DNA from: Campylobacteraceae bacterium
GTDB lineage: Bacteria > Campylobacterota > Campylobacteria > Campylobacterales > Sulfurovaceae
NCBI GenBank assembly: GCA_026986085.1
Contig: JALSPE010000158.1
Coordinates: 1 to 7,131 of the forward strand
Length of the DNA: 7,131 nt
Direction: 5' to 3'
The stretch's first letter is position 1, and the number at the start of each line of letters is the position of its first letter. The notes beneath the pieces were generated by a model, which was not told where the DNA came from, ran no database searches, and saw only the letters and a program-made list of their open reading frames with translations. A program made the position numbers and the translations under genes. This document shows, piece after piece, positions 1 to 4,775 of this stretch.

Positions 1-18
1 TTTAATACAATAATATGG

Positions 19-24
19 TATAAT
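19..24 (+). promoter_or_regulatory. -10 box (TATAAT) of the ClpP-like gene
   Basis: A perfect TATAAT lies 21 bases upstream of the ATG at 46, in the context TATGGTATAAT. The AAAGG ribosome binding site follows at 35-39. Transcription would begin near position 31, giving a very short leader. No -35 region can be judged because the window starts here; Campylobacterota promoters often lack a conserved -35. Confidence 0.55.
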
Positions 25-45
25 AATTATAAAAAAAGGTTAGCT

Positions 46-726
46 ATGTCAAATAAAAAAGAGTTAAACAGTGAACGCCATACCCTATATTCAGAAGTTA
101 TAGAAGAGAAGAGAAGGCTTATAGATAAATCAAAAAAACTATATGAAATAACTCCAAAACATACTAATTATCGCATCTTCATAGGAAGATTCTTTGAGCT
201 TAAAAGAGGGCTTCATACCGTATTTAACGAATTAAAAAATGCAAAAGAGTATGATACTTTAGAGTTAATTATCGACTCAAATGGAGGAATTGTGAATGAA
301 GGAATGCAATTTTTTAATATAATGCTAGAGAAATTTCCAGACAGAACAACAGCCTATTTAGATAATCACGGCTATAGTATGGGAGCTTTACTTTTTTGCA
401 TGGCAAATAAAAGAGTTATATATCCATACTCTGATATTATGTTTCATAACTATTCAGGTGGAGCAATAGGCAAGGGTGGTGAGATTAAGAGCAAAGTAAA
501 ACACACAGATAGATTGCTTAGAAAATTCTTTTATGATATTGTAGTAGAGCAGGGTTTTTTGACAAAATCTGAATTTGAAAAGATGCTTATTGGTCAAGAT
601 TACTGGATGGATACAAAGCAGATGTGTAAAAGAGGGATAGCAACGCATGTTGTAGTCAATGGTAAAGAGATAACTGCAAAAGAGTATCTAAAAGAGTTAA
701 AAAAGAGTAAAAAAGACAAAAAGTAA
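46..726 (+). CDS. Divergent ClpP-like serine protease (ClpP/crotonase fold)
   Basis: This 226-residue protein looks like a cytosolic ClpP-family serine peptidase; no signal peptide is visible. The ClpP triad can be traced. SNGG (78-81) matches the ClpP oxyanion-region SPGG. Ser111 sits in YSMGALLF, equivalent to the nucleophile in ASMGA. His134 sits in MFHNYSGG, equivalent to the IHQP histidine. Asp185 in GQDYWMD precedes a region like the family's ...YGLVD (here KRGIATHVV). The N-terminal 40 residues are charged and probably helical, unlike the short ClpP N-terminus, and the C-terminus is a lysine-rich tail (KKSKKDKK). It is a single gene with its own promoter and an AAAGG ribosome binding site seven bases before the ATG. 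It is probably not the housekeeping ClpP, since the overall match is weak. Alternatives are a stand-alone ClpP paralogue or a phage-type prohead protease, but no phage genes are nearby. The fold is fairly secure; the substrate is unknown. Confidence 0.75.
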   Translation: MSNKKELNSERHTLYSEVIEEKRRLIDKSKKLYEITPKHTNYRIFIGRFFELKRGLHTVFNELKNAKEYDTLELIIDSNGGIVNEGMQFFNIMLEKFPDRTTAYLDNHGYSMGALLFCMANKRVIYPYSDIMFHNYSGGAIGKGGEIKSKVKHTDRLLRKFFYDIVVEQGFLTKSEFEKMLIGQDYWMDTKQMCKRGIATHVVVNGKEITAKEYLKELKKSKKDKK

Positions 727-757
727 TATTTTAATATAATTATAAGTTATATATTGG

Positions 758-763
758 TATAAT
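758..763 (+). promoter_or_regulatory. -10 box of the cytochrome c gene
   Basis: TATAAT in the context TTGGTATAAT lies 27 bases before the ATG at 791. It is directly followed by the Fur-like palindrome, and its last base is also the first base of that inverted repeat. A repressor bound there would block promoter opening. The upstream sequence is T/A-rich, as is typical of this phylum. Confidence 0.55.
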
Positions 764-779
764 TGATAATCTTTATCAA
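763..779 (+). promoter_or_regulatory. Putative Fur box over the transcription start
   Basis: TTGATAATCTTTATCAA is an inverted repeat with 7-base arms TTGATAA and TTATCAA around a 3-base centre. Against the classical 7-1-7 Fur consensus TGATAATNATTATCA it matches 14 of the 15 positions (764-778, counting N as a match); only T772 differs. It lies just downstream of the -10 box and before the AAAGGAG ribosome binding site (778-784), a classical repressor position. AT-richness raises the chance rate, but the conserved G and C of both half-sites are present. This implies iron-responsive control of the heme protein that follows. Confidence 0.55.
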
Positions 780-790
780 AAGGAGCTACT

Positions 791-1141
791 ATGAAGGCTT
801 TAACTATATCAATATGGGCAACTCTTTTTTTAACTTTTGCATATTCAAATATTGATAAAAACAGCACAAAGAAAGAGACAAAAAAAGATATTTCAGCTAG
901 TGTCATAGAGGGAAGGGAGTTATACCTAGAGGCAAAATGTCAAAAATGCCATCTACAAGATGATAAATTTGACCCAAACTCAATAAAGAAAAAAGGTTTA
1001 CTCTCAAAAATAAAAGATAAAAAAGGTATCCATAAATGGGTAGTAGATTGTGATAGTTTCTTTAATGTTGGTTGGTTTCCTGAAGAAGCAGATAAAGTAA
1101 CTAATTATTTAAATGAATACCACTATAAATTTAAAAAGTAA
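791..1141 (+). CDS. Small secreted mono-heme c-type cytochrome
   Basis: The 116-residue product starts with a Sec-type signal peptide (MKALTISIWATLFLTFAYS, probable cleavage near residue 19), so it should act in the periplasm. The single heme-attachment motif is CQKCH (Cys50, Cys53, His54). No methionine follows the heme motif, so the usual class I Met sixth ligand is missing. Possible alternatives are His81, His111, Asn or an open site. The segment KGIHKWVVDCDSFF with Cys87, followed by PEEADKVTNYLNEY (98-110), resembles the W...C...PAE...DVLAYL pattern of DUF1924/SHP-like cytochromes, some of which bind ligands at a non-Met heme. That family link is inferred by eye. AAAGGAG lies six bases before the ATG, and a Fur-like box covers the start region. 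The redox partner is unknown; the genes on either side are not obviously related. Confidence 0.85.
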   Translation: MKALTISIWATLFLTFAYSNIDKNSTKKETKKDISASVIEGRELYLEAKCQKCHLQDDKFDPNSIKKKGLLSKIKDKKGIHKWVVDCDSFFNVGWFPEEADKVTNYLNEYHYKFKK

Positions 1142-1166
1142 TCTTATATAACTATTAGATTATTTT
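1135..1166 (+). terminator. Weak AT-rich hairpin after the cytochrome c gene
   Basis: AAAGTAATCT (1135-1144) can pair with AGATTATTTT (1157-1166), including one G-U pair, and the 3' arm ends in a short T-run. The stop codon lies inside the 5' arm. It is nearly all A/T, so it is only a weak intrinsic-terminator candidate. Confidence 0.3.
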
Positions 1167-1279
1167 ATTGAGAGAAAGTATTGTATTTATATAATTGACT
1201 TTAATATAGCTTAGCTTGATGAAAGCAAAGTTTATAAATATTTTTCTCTTTTTCTCTTCAATTTACAACTTTTTTGTAG

Positions 1280-1285
1280 TATAAT
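1280..1285 (+). promoter_or_regulatory. -10 box of the DUF2059 gene
   Basis: TATAAT, preceded by a T-run and GTAG (TTTTTGTAGTATAAT), lies 35 bases before the ATG at 1321. The T-rich upstream tract is typical of Campylobacterota sigma-70 promoters. The rest of the 179-base gap back to position 1142 shows only AT-rich sequence with no further convincing signal. Confidence 0.6.
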
Positions 1286-1320
1286 ATTAAATCTATATTA
1301 AAATAAAAAAAGGAAATAAA

Positions 1321-1854
1321 ATGTTAAAAAAACTACTTTTAGCAACTACAATTATATTTACGACATCTATGCTTGTTGCAGAGGGTAACTCTACAAAAGA
1401 AGCTACTCCAAAAAAAGTTGAAACAAAAGCTTCTAACTCCGATAATTTAGATGCAGCTTATAAACTTTTAGAGCAGATGAATTTAAAGAAAATTTATGAT
1501 AATGCCGTAGAAGGTGCAACTCAAAGATTAGTTAATGCAAATAAAAATTTTAAACCAATTGAGAGCAAAATAAAAGGTTTCTATCAAAAATATATAGGTT
1601 GGGACTCTGTAAAAAAAGATTTAGCTAAGCTTTACTCTAAATATTATACAAAAAGTGAATTAGAAGATATTGCAAACTTTTACAAAACCAAGACAGGTCA
1701 AAAAGTTTTAGCTACAATGGGAAAAGTTGCAAGAGAAGGGCAAACAATTACACAAAATAGATTAAGACCACATCTAAAAGAGTTAAAAGCTATCTTAGAT
1801 AAAGCAAACTTTAAAGATAAAACAAAAAGTAAAAAGAAAGATGAAAAGAAGTAA
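1321..1854 (+). CDS. Secreted DUF2059 domain protein
   Basis: The 177-residue product carries a clear signal peptide (MLKKLLLATTIIFTTSMLVA, cleavage after Ala20), so it is probably periplasmic. Residues 21-45 are a low-complexity linker rich in Lys, Ser and Thr. The mature part is helical. The segment around 100-135, with YSKYYTKSELEDIANFYKTK followed by TGQKVLATM, matches the DUF2059 pattern (FT..EL..L..FY.S..G.K...KMP). The family is widespread in proteobacterial envelopes and has no established biochemical activity. The C-terminus is a lysine-rich tail (KTKSKKKDEKK), similar in style to that of the ClpP-like protein upstream. The ribosome binding site AAAGGA (1309-1314) is six bases from the ATG. 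The gene appears monocistronic. Confidence 0.8.
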   Translation: MLKKLLLATTIIFTTSMLVAEGNSTKEATPKKVETKASNSDNLDAAYKLLEQMNLKKIYDNAVEGATQRLVNANKNFKPIESKIKGFYQKYIGWDSVKKDLAKLYSKYYTKSELEDIANFYKTKTGQKVLATMGKVAREGQTITQNRLRPHLKELKAILDKANFKDKTKSKKKDEKK

Positions 1855-1889
1855 TTTAAACTAAAAATATTAATTCGTGCCTATAGAAT

Positions 1890-1907
1890 GTGAGCCTTTA
1901 GGCTTAC
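1890..1907 (+). terminator. Short GC-containing hairpin after the DUF2059 gene
   Basis: GTGAGCC (1890-1896), loop TTTA, and GGCTTAC (1901-1907) form a 7-bp stem with one G-U pair, 36 bases after the stop. No T-run follows directly, so Rho-independent termination is uncertain. The rest of the gap up to 2006 shows nothing else convincing. Confidence 0.3.
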
Positions 1908-2006
1908 TAAAATATTGTTACTATTTTACAATCTGCCGACTATATATCTACTCAATATTTCTATTTTAATTAATCTAAAAATTCAAACTTATCCTTATAA
2001 TTTTTT

Positions 2007-2015
2007 TGCTATACT
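2007..2015 (+). promoter_or_regulatory. Extended -10 promoter of the hisF operon
   Basis: TGCTATACT fits the extended -10 form TGnTATAAT with one mismatch and follows a T-run at 2001-2007. Transcription would begin near 2022, giving a leader of about 45 bases that contains two hairpins before the TTG start of hisF. Confidence 0.6.
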
Positions 2016-2025
2016 CTAAAAAACT

Positions 2026-2049
2026 ATCCTAAATTTTGAGATTTAGGAT
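2026..2049 (+). promoter_or_regulatory. Stem-loop at the 5' end of the hisF leader
   Basis: ATCCTAAAT (2026-2034) and ATTTAGGAT (2041-2049) form a perfect 9-bp stem with a 6-base loop, TTTGAG. It begins within a few bases of the predicted transcription start. It could protect the 5' end or act as an operator. It is not followed by a T-run, so it is not a terminator, and no leader peptide rich in histidine codons is present. Confidence 0.4.
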
Positions 2050-2067
2050 TAAATTTAAGGCTTTAAA

Positions 2068-2832
2068 TTGGACTACTTTGCTAAAAGAATTATCCCATGT
2101 TTAGATGTTGAAAATGGACGCGTTGTTAAGGGTGTAAATTTTGTAGGTTTAAGAGATGCTGGTGATCCTGTTGAGGTTGCTAAAAGATACAATATAGAAG
2201 GTGCTGATGAAATAACTTTTTTGGATATTGGAGCAACTCATGAGGGCAGAGCTACAATAGTAGATGTTGTAAAAGAGGTTGCAAAAGAGGTATTTATTCC
2301 ATTAACAGTTGGTGGAGGAATCAGAGAGTTAGAAGATATCTATAATCTCTTAGAAGTTGGGTGCGATAAGGTTAGTATAAATTCTGCCGCAATTAAAAGA
2401 CCAGAATTTATAGATGAGAGTGCAAAAAGATTTGGTAGCCAATGTATTGTAGTAGCAATCGATGCAAAAAGAGTAGGGCATAATAAGTGGCACATTTTTA
2501 CACATGGTGGTAGAAACGATACAGGATTAGATGCAATAGAGTGGGCAAAAGAAGCTTTCAATAGAGGAGCTGGAGAACTGCTTGTTACAAGTATGGATAG
2601 TGATGGAACTAAAAATGGATACGATAATGAGCTTAACTCTAAAATATCTAAAGTTGCACCAATTCCTCTAATTGCAAGTGGAGGAGCTGGAACTATGGAA
2701 CACATAAAAGATGCCTTTACAAAAGGCAAAGCCGATGCTGCTCTAGCTGCCTCTATTTTTCATTTTAAAGAGATTGATATTTTAGATTTAAAAAAATACT
2801 TAAAAGATAATAATATAGCAGTAAGGATTTAA
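2068..2832 (+). CDS. hisF: Imidazole glycerol phosphate synthase cyclase subunit HisF
   Basis: HisF uses ammonia supplied by its glutaminase partner HisH to turn PRFAR into imidazole glycerol phosphate and AICAR, linking histidine and purine synthesis in the cytoplasm. The 254-residue product has normal family length. The N-terminal motif [10 protein letters not shown] carries catalytic Asp13 (Asp11 in well-studied homologues), and the second catalytic Asp132 lies in VVAIDAKR. Phosphate-binding motifs are VGGGI (81-85) and SGGAG (204-208), with MDSDGT (176-181) also conserved. The start is TTG: it places the conserved [10 protein letters not shown] at the usual distance and has AAGG (2057-2060) seven bases upstream. 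No in-frame ATG fits better. It is the first gene of an operon with the phosphorylase-family gene and rlmN; hisH and the other his genes are not in the window. Its start region can fold into a small hairpin. Confidence 0.97.
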   Translation: MDYFAKRIIPCLDVENGRVVKGVNFVGLRDAGDPVEVAKRYNIEGADEITFLDIGATHEGRATIVDVVKEVAKEVFIPLTVGGGIRELEDIYNLLEVGCDKVSINSAAIKRPEFIDESAKRFGSQCIVVAIDAKRVGHNKWHIFTHGGRNDTGLDAIEWAKEAFNRGAGELLVTSMDSDGTKNGYDNELNSKISKVAPIPLIASGGAGTMEHIKDAFTKGKADAALAASIFHFKEIDILDLKKYLKDNNIAVRI

Positions 2833-3408
2833 ATGATAGTTTGTGCAGGAGATATAGAGCAATTTAATTTTGCTACGCCAGTTGGTGTTGGATTGATAAA
2901 CTCAGCAATCAACTTAACCAGAATTTGTATTATGAATCCACCAGAGTTTATACTCTTTGTAGGAACAGCAGGAAGTTATGGTGAGCATAATATTTTTGAT
3001 ATAAAATATAGTAGAGCTGCAGCAAACATAGAACACTCTTTTTTAAATAAAAGTGGATACACTCCACTAGATAATTTGATTGTTGCTGATGATGTAGCAA
3101 CTGGTAATGACTCTAAAATACTTAACTCTGTTATTGATAATGTTTCACATGAAACAATTGTAAACTCTTCAAACTATATTACAACTTCAAAAGAGATTTC
3201 TGCTAGAGCAAAAAAGGTAGGATTATCTTTAGAGAATATGGAATTCTTCTCAATTGTTTCTGTAGCCCAAGAGTTTAATATCCCAGTTGGAGGAGTATTT
3301 ATTGTTACCAACTATTGTGATAGCAGTGCTCATGAAGATTTTAAAAAAAACCATAGCGAAGCAATGAAAAAATTAGAAGAGCATCTAAAGAGTAGGGGAG
3401 TAGAGTGA
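2833..3408 (+). CDS. Short purine nucleoside phosphorylase/hydrolase-family protein
   Basis: This 191-residue protein resembles the PNP/MTA-SAH nucleosidase superfamily, which cleaves the base-sugar bond of purine nucleosides. FVGTAGSYG (42-50) matches the glycine-rich INTGSAGG phosphate/ribose loop. [18 protein letters not shown] (134-151) matches the ..DMEGAAIAQVC..FNVP ribose-binding segment, with Met136 and Glu137. IVTNYCD (157-163) corresponds to the ..ISD.. segment that carries the catalytic Asp in MTA nucleosidases; here that place is Asn160, as in the TN of trimeric PNPs. The protein is shorter than typical members (about 230 residues), and the N-terminal IIGAMEEE strand is missing. 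The ATG directly follows the hisF stop, with TAAGGA five bases upstream, so translation is probably coupled. Substrate could be purine nucleosides or a futalosine-type menaquinone precursor; the sequence alone does not decide. An exact parS-like 16-mer lies within the gene at 3141-3156. Confidence 0.75.
   Translation: MIVCAGDIEQFNFATPVGVGLINSAINLTRICIMNPPEFILFVGTAGSYGEHNIFDIKYSRAAANIEHSFLNKSGYTPLDNLIVADDVATGNDSKILNSVIDNVSHETIVNSSNYITTSKEISARAKKVGLSLENMEFFSIVSVAQEFNIPVGGVFIVTNYCDSSAHEDFKKNHSEAMKKLEEHLKSRGVE
3141..3156 (-). promoter_or_regulatory. parS-like site 1 (inside the phosphorylase-family gene)
   Basis: The plus strand reads TGTTTCACATGAAACA, so the minus strand reads TGTTTCATGTGAAACA, identical to the two sites at 4757 and 4975. 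It has perfect 7-bp arms around a CA centre and one mismatch to the general parS consensus TGTTTCACGTGAAACA. It encodes part of NVSHET in the host gene. Confidence 0.65.
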
Positions 3409-4463
3409 AAGAGTTAATACTAAATTATACAAGAGAAGATTTAGAGAGCAAAGTTAAACCAAAGTTTAGAGCTAAACAGATTTACAACTGGATATATCAT
3501 AAAAGAGTTGATAGCTTTTTAGATATGAAAAACATACCACAAAATTTAAGAGAAGAGTTAAATGAAAAATATACTATCTACTCTAGTCAAATTGTATCAA
3601 AACAGATAAGCAAAGATGGCTCAATAAAGTATCTCTTTAAACTGCACGACGGACATACAGTCGAAGCAGTCCTACTATTAATGAAAGATACACAATATAA
3701 CGAAGATGGCTCCGTTAAACATTTACAAAAATTTACAGTTTGTGTTTCAAGTCAAGTAGGTTGTAAAGTTGGTTGTGCATTTTGTTTGACAGCAAAAGGT
3801 GGCTTTATAAGAGATTTAGAAGCAGGTGAGATTGTCGAACAAATTTTACAAATTTACAAAGACAATAACATTGACTCAAACCGTAGAGTTAATATTGTAT
3901 ATATGGGGATGGGAGAACCATTAGATAATTTAGTAAATTTAACAAAAGCGATAAAGGTATTTAGTGAGCAAGATGGCTTAGCTATATCCACACAAAGACA
4001 AACAGTTTCAACTTCAGGTCTTAGTTCTAAAATAGAGAAATTAGCAAAATTAGATTTAGGTATAAATTTAGCAATCTCACTACACGCAGTAGATGATGAA
4101 TTAAGACAAAAACTTATGCCTATAAATAAAGCATACAATATTGCATCTATTATGGAAGCAGTTCGCAATTTTCCAATAAATTTAAGAAAAAAAGTAATGT
4201 TTGAATATCTTATAATAAAAGATATTAATGATGATTTAGAGAGTGCAAAAAAGCTAGTAAAGTTACTAAATGGTATTCCATCTAAAGTAAATTTAATATA
4301 CTTTAACCCTTATGAGGGTAGTCCATTTAAAAGACCAACCCAAGAAGATGTTAAAAAATTTCAAAAATATCTCTTAGATAAAGGGGTAATCTGCACAATT
4401 AGAGAGTCAAAAGGTTTAGATATCAGCGCAGCATGTGGGCAGTTAAGAGAACAAAATTTTTAA
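3405..4463 (+). CDS. rlmN: Dual-specificity 23S rRNA/tRNA adenine-C2 methyltransferase RlmN
   Basis: RlmN is a radical-SAM enzyme that methylates C2 of A2503 in 23S rRNA and A37 of some tRNAs. The 352-residue product has the expected length and motifs. The radical-SAM cluster is Cys120, Cys124 and Cys127 (CKVGCAFC). The conserved [10 protein letters not shown] carries Cys113, equivalent to catalytic Cys118 of the E. coli enzyme. MGMGEP (167-172) is the SAM-binding motif. The C-terminal [10 protein letters not shown] carries Cys344, equivalent to the methyl-carrying Cys355. The start is GTG, overlapping the upstream TGA stop by four bases (GTGA), with a GGGGAG ribosome binding site at 3395-3400, which indicates translational coupling. 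The stop codon TAA (4461-4463) sits in the TTTAA that borders the long inverted-repeat element, so the element abuts the gene without breaking it. Confidence 0.97.
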   Translation: MKELILNYTREDLESKVKPKFRAKQIYNWIYHKRVDSFLDMKNIPQNLREELNEKYTIYSSQIVSKQISKDGSIKYLFKLHDGHTVEAVLLLMKDTQYNEDGSVKHLQKFTVCVSSQVGCKVGCAFCLTAKGGFIRDLEAGEIVEQILQIYKDNNIDSNRRVNIVYMGMGEPLDNLVNLTKAIKVFSEQDGLAISTQRQTVSTSGLSSKIEKLAKLDLGINLAISLHAVDDELRQKLMPINKAYNIASIMEAVRNFPINLRKKVMFEYLIIKDINDDLESAKKLVKLLNGIPSKVNLIYFNPYEGSPFKRPTQEDVKKFQKYLLDKGVICTIRESKGLDISAACGQLREQNF

Positions 4464-4523
4464 CCCAGATTATGCAATAGGATTGCCAAAATTAGTGATA
4501 GTGCTTGTGTTGTGGGTGTTTGC

Positions 4524-4565
4524 AAAAAATTTGAGCTTAACCCAAAGGTTAGGCGATGATTTTTT
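4524..4565 (+). terminator. Bidirectional terminator-like tip of the hairpin element
   Basis: Within the long palindrome, GCTTAACC (4535-4542), loop CAAA and GGTTAGGC (4547-4554) form an 8-bp stem. It is flanked by AAAAAA (4524-4529) and, after five bases, TTTTTT (4560-4565). This A-tract, stem, T-tract layout would look like an intrinsic terminator on both strands. Against it, the T-tract does not follow the stem directly and is itself paired with the A-tract in the full hairpin. It could end rlmN transcription. Confidence 0.35.
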
Positions 4566-4614
4566 GTAAATGCCCACAGCACAATGATTATTACTAGTTT
4601 CGTGATTTCTATTG

Positions 4615-4620
4615 TATAAT
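4615..4620 (+). promoter_or_regulatory. -10 box within the right end of the hairpin element
   Basis: TATAAT in the context ATTGTATAAT points out of the element towards the small gene. Transcription would begin near 4627, just before the AAAGGAG ribosome binding site. The left end carries a poorer outward copy, CATAAT, on the minus strand. Confidence 0.45.
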
Positions 4621-4643
4621 CTGGGTTTAAAGGAGTAGCACAA

Positions 4644-4733
4644 ATGACAAAATTAGATATAGCACTTTACACCATTATAGCACTAGTTGCTTTTGTAGGA
4701 ATAGTAGGAATTATAAGAGAGATTAACAAGTAA
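4644..4733 (+). CDS. 29-residue single-span membrane peptide
   Basis: This short frame encodes a 29-residue product with a short polar start (MTKLD), a hydrophobic stretch from about residue 6 to 24 (ALYTIIALVAFVGIVGII) and a charged tail (REINK), as expected for one membrane-spanning helix with a positive cytoplasmic end. The evidence that it is real is the strong ribosome binding site AAAGGAG (4629-4635) eight bases before the ATG, a TATAAT at 4615-4620, and an uninterrupted frame ending in TAA. Without the hairpin element and one TTTAA copy, its ribosome binding site would directly follow the rlmN stop, suggesting it was once the operon's last gene. I do not recognise a family. It could be a small accessory subunit of a membrane complex or a type I toxin-like peptide; nothing here decides. 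Confidence 0.6.
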   Translation: MTKLDIALYTIIALVAFVGIVGIIREINK

Positions 4734-4756
4734 TTCTTATAAGAAAATAGCTACAA

Positions 4757-4772
4757 TGTTTCATGTGAAACA
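4757..4772 (+). promoter_or_regulatory. parS-like site 2 (intergenic)
   Basis: TGTTTCATGTGAAACA lies between the small membrane gene and the 3' end of the RluA-family gene, three bases from that gene's stop codon. Flanking bases extend the inverted repeat to 9-bp arms (4755-4774). It has one mismatch, at the centre, to the general parS consensus. Because it is intergenic, its palindrome cannot be explained by coding constraint. It could fold into a hairpin, but no T-run follows on either strand. Confidence 0.7.
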
Positions 4773-4775
4773 TTA

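Larger units (their letters stand above)
4464..4625 (+). repeat. 162-nt near-complete palindrome (ERIC/MITE-like hairpin element)
   Basis: From CCCAGATTAT at the left end to ATAATCTGGG at the right end, every base i faces base 9089-i with no indel. Counted by hand over the 81 pairs from 4462/4627 to 4542/4547, there are 61 Watson-Crick pairs, 11 G-U pairs and 9 mismatches, closed by a CAAA loop at 4543-4546. TTTAA lies directly outside both ends (4459-4463 and 4626-4630), as expected for a 5-bp target duplication, although TTTAA is itself nearly self-complementary. It contains no gene. Full-length self-complementarity, intergenic placement after a stop codon and a size near 160 recall ERIC and other non-autonomous elements, but I do not recognise a named family. 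On the plus strand nearly all transition differences keep RNA pairing. It may also act as an RNA hairpin between rlmN and the small gene downstream. Confidence 0.8.

Noticed and set aside
19..31. Perfect palindrome TATAATAATTATA read as a Fur-like operator
   Set aside because: It lacks the G and C of the Fur half-sites and is what an AT-rich -10 region often gives by chance.
449..464. Possible fourth parS-like site (TGTTTCATAACTATTC)
   Set aside because: Only the left half-site matches; the right half shows no TGAAACA.
697..906. Minus-strand 69-codon hydrophobic frame over the ClpP-like/cytochrome gap
   Set aside because: It covers the promoter, Fur-like box and signal peptide of the cytochrome gene; its hydrophobicity comes from A/T-rich antisense codons.
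1142..1320. Possible small RNA or small gene between the cytochrome and DUF2059 genes
   Set aside because: No short frame with a ribosome binding site and no stable GC-containing stem was found; the sequence beyond the promoter is plain AT-rich spacer.
2340..2729. Minus-strand open frame of 129 codons within hisF
   Set aside because: hisF is certain on the other strand. The antisense product is a Ser/Leu/Ala-rich shadow without motifs or a ribosome binding site. Similar antisense frames in rlmN (3854-4168), purB (6144-6347) and the ClpP-like gene (454-648) were dropped for the same reason.
4464..4625. Interpretation of the palindrome as a CRISPR repeat or as a tRNA-like RNA
   Set aside because: There are no repeated units or spacers, and the fold is one unbranched stem rather than a cloverleaf.
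4734..4745. TTCTTATAAGAA palindrome after the small membrane gene
   Set aside because: It is only 12 bases with no loop or T-run, so it is unlikely to be a terminator; chance is adequate in this composition.
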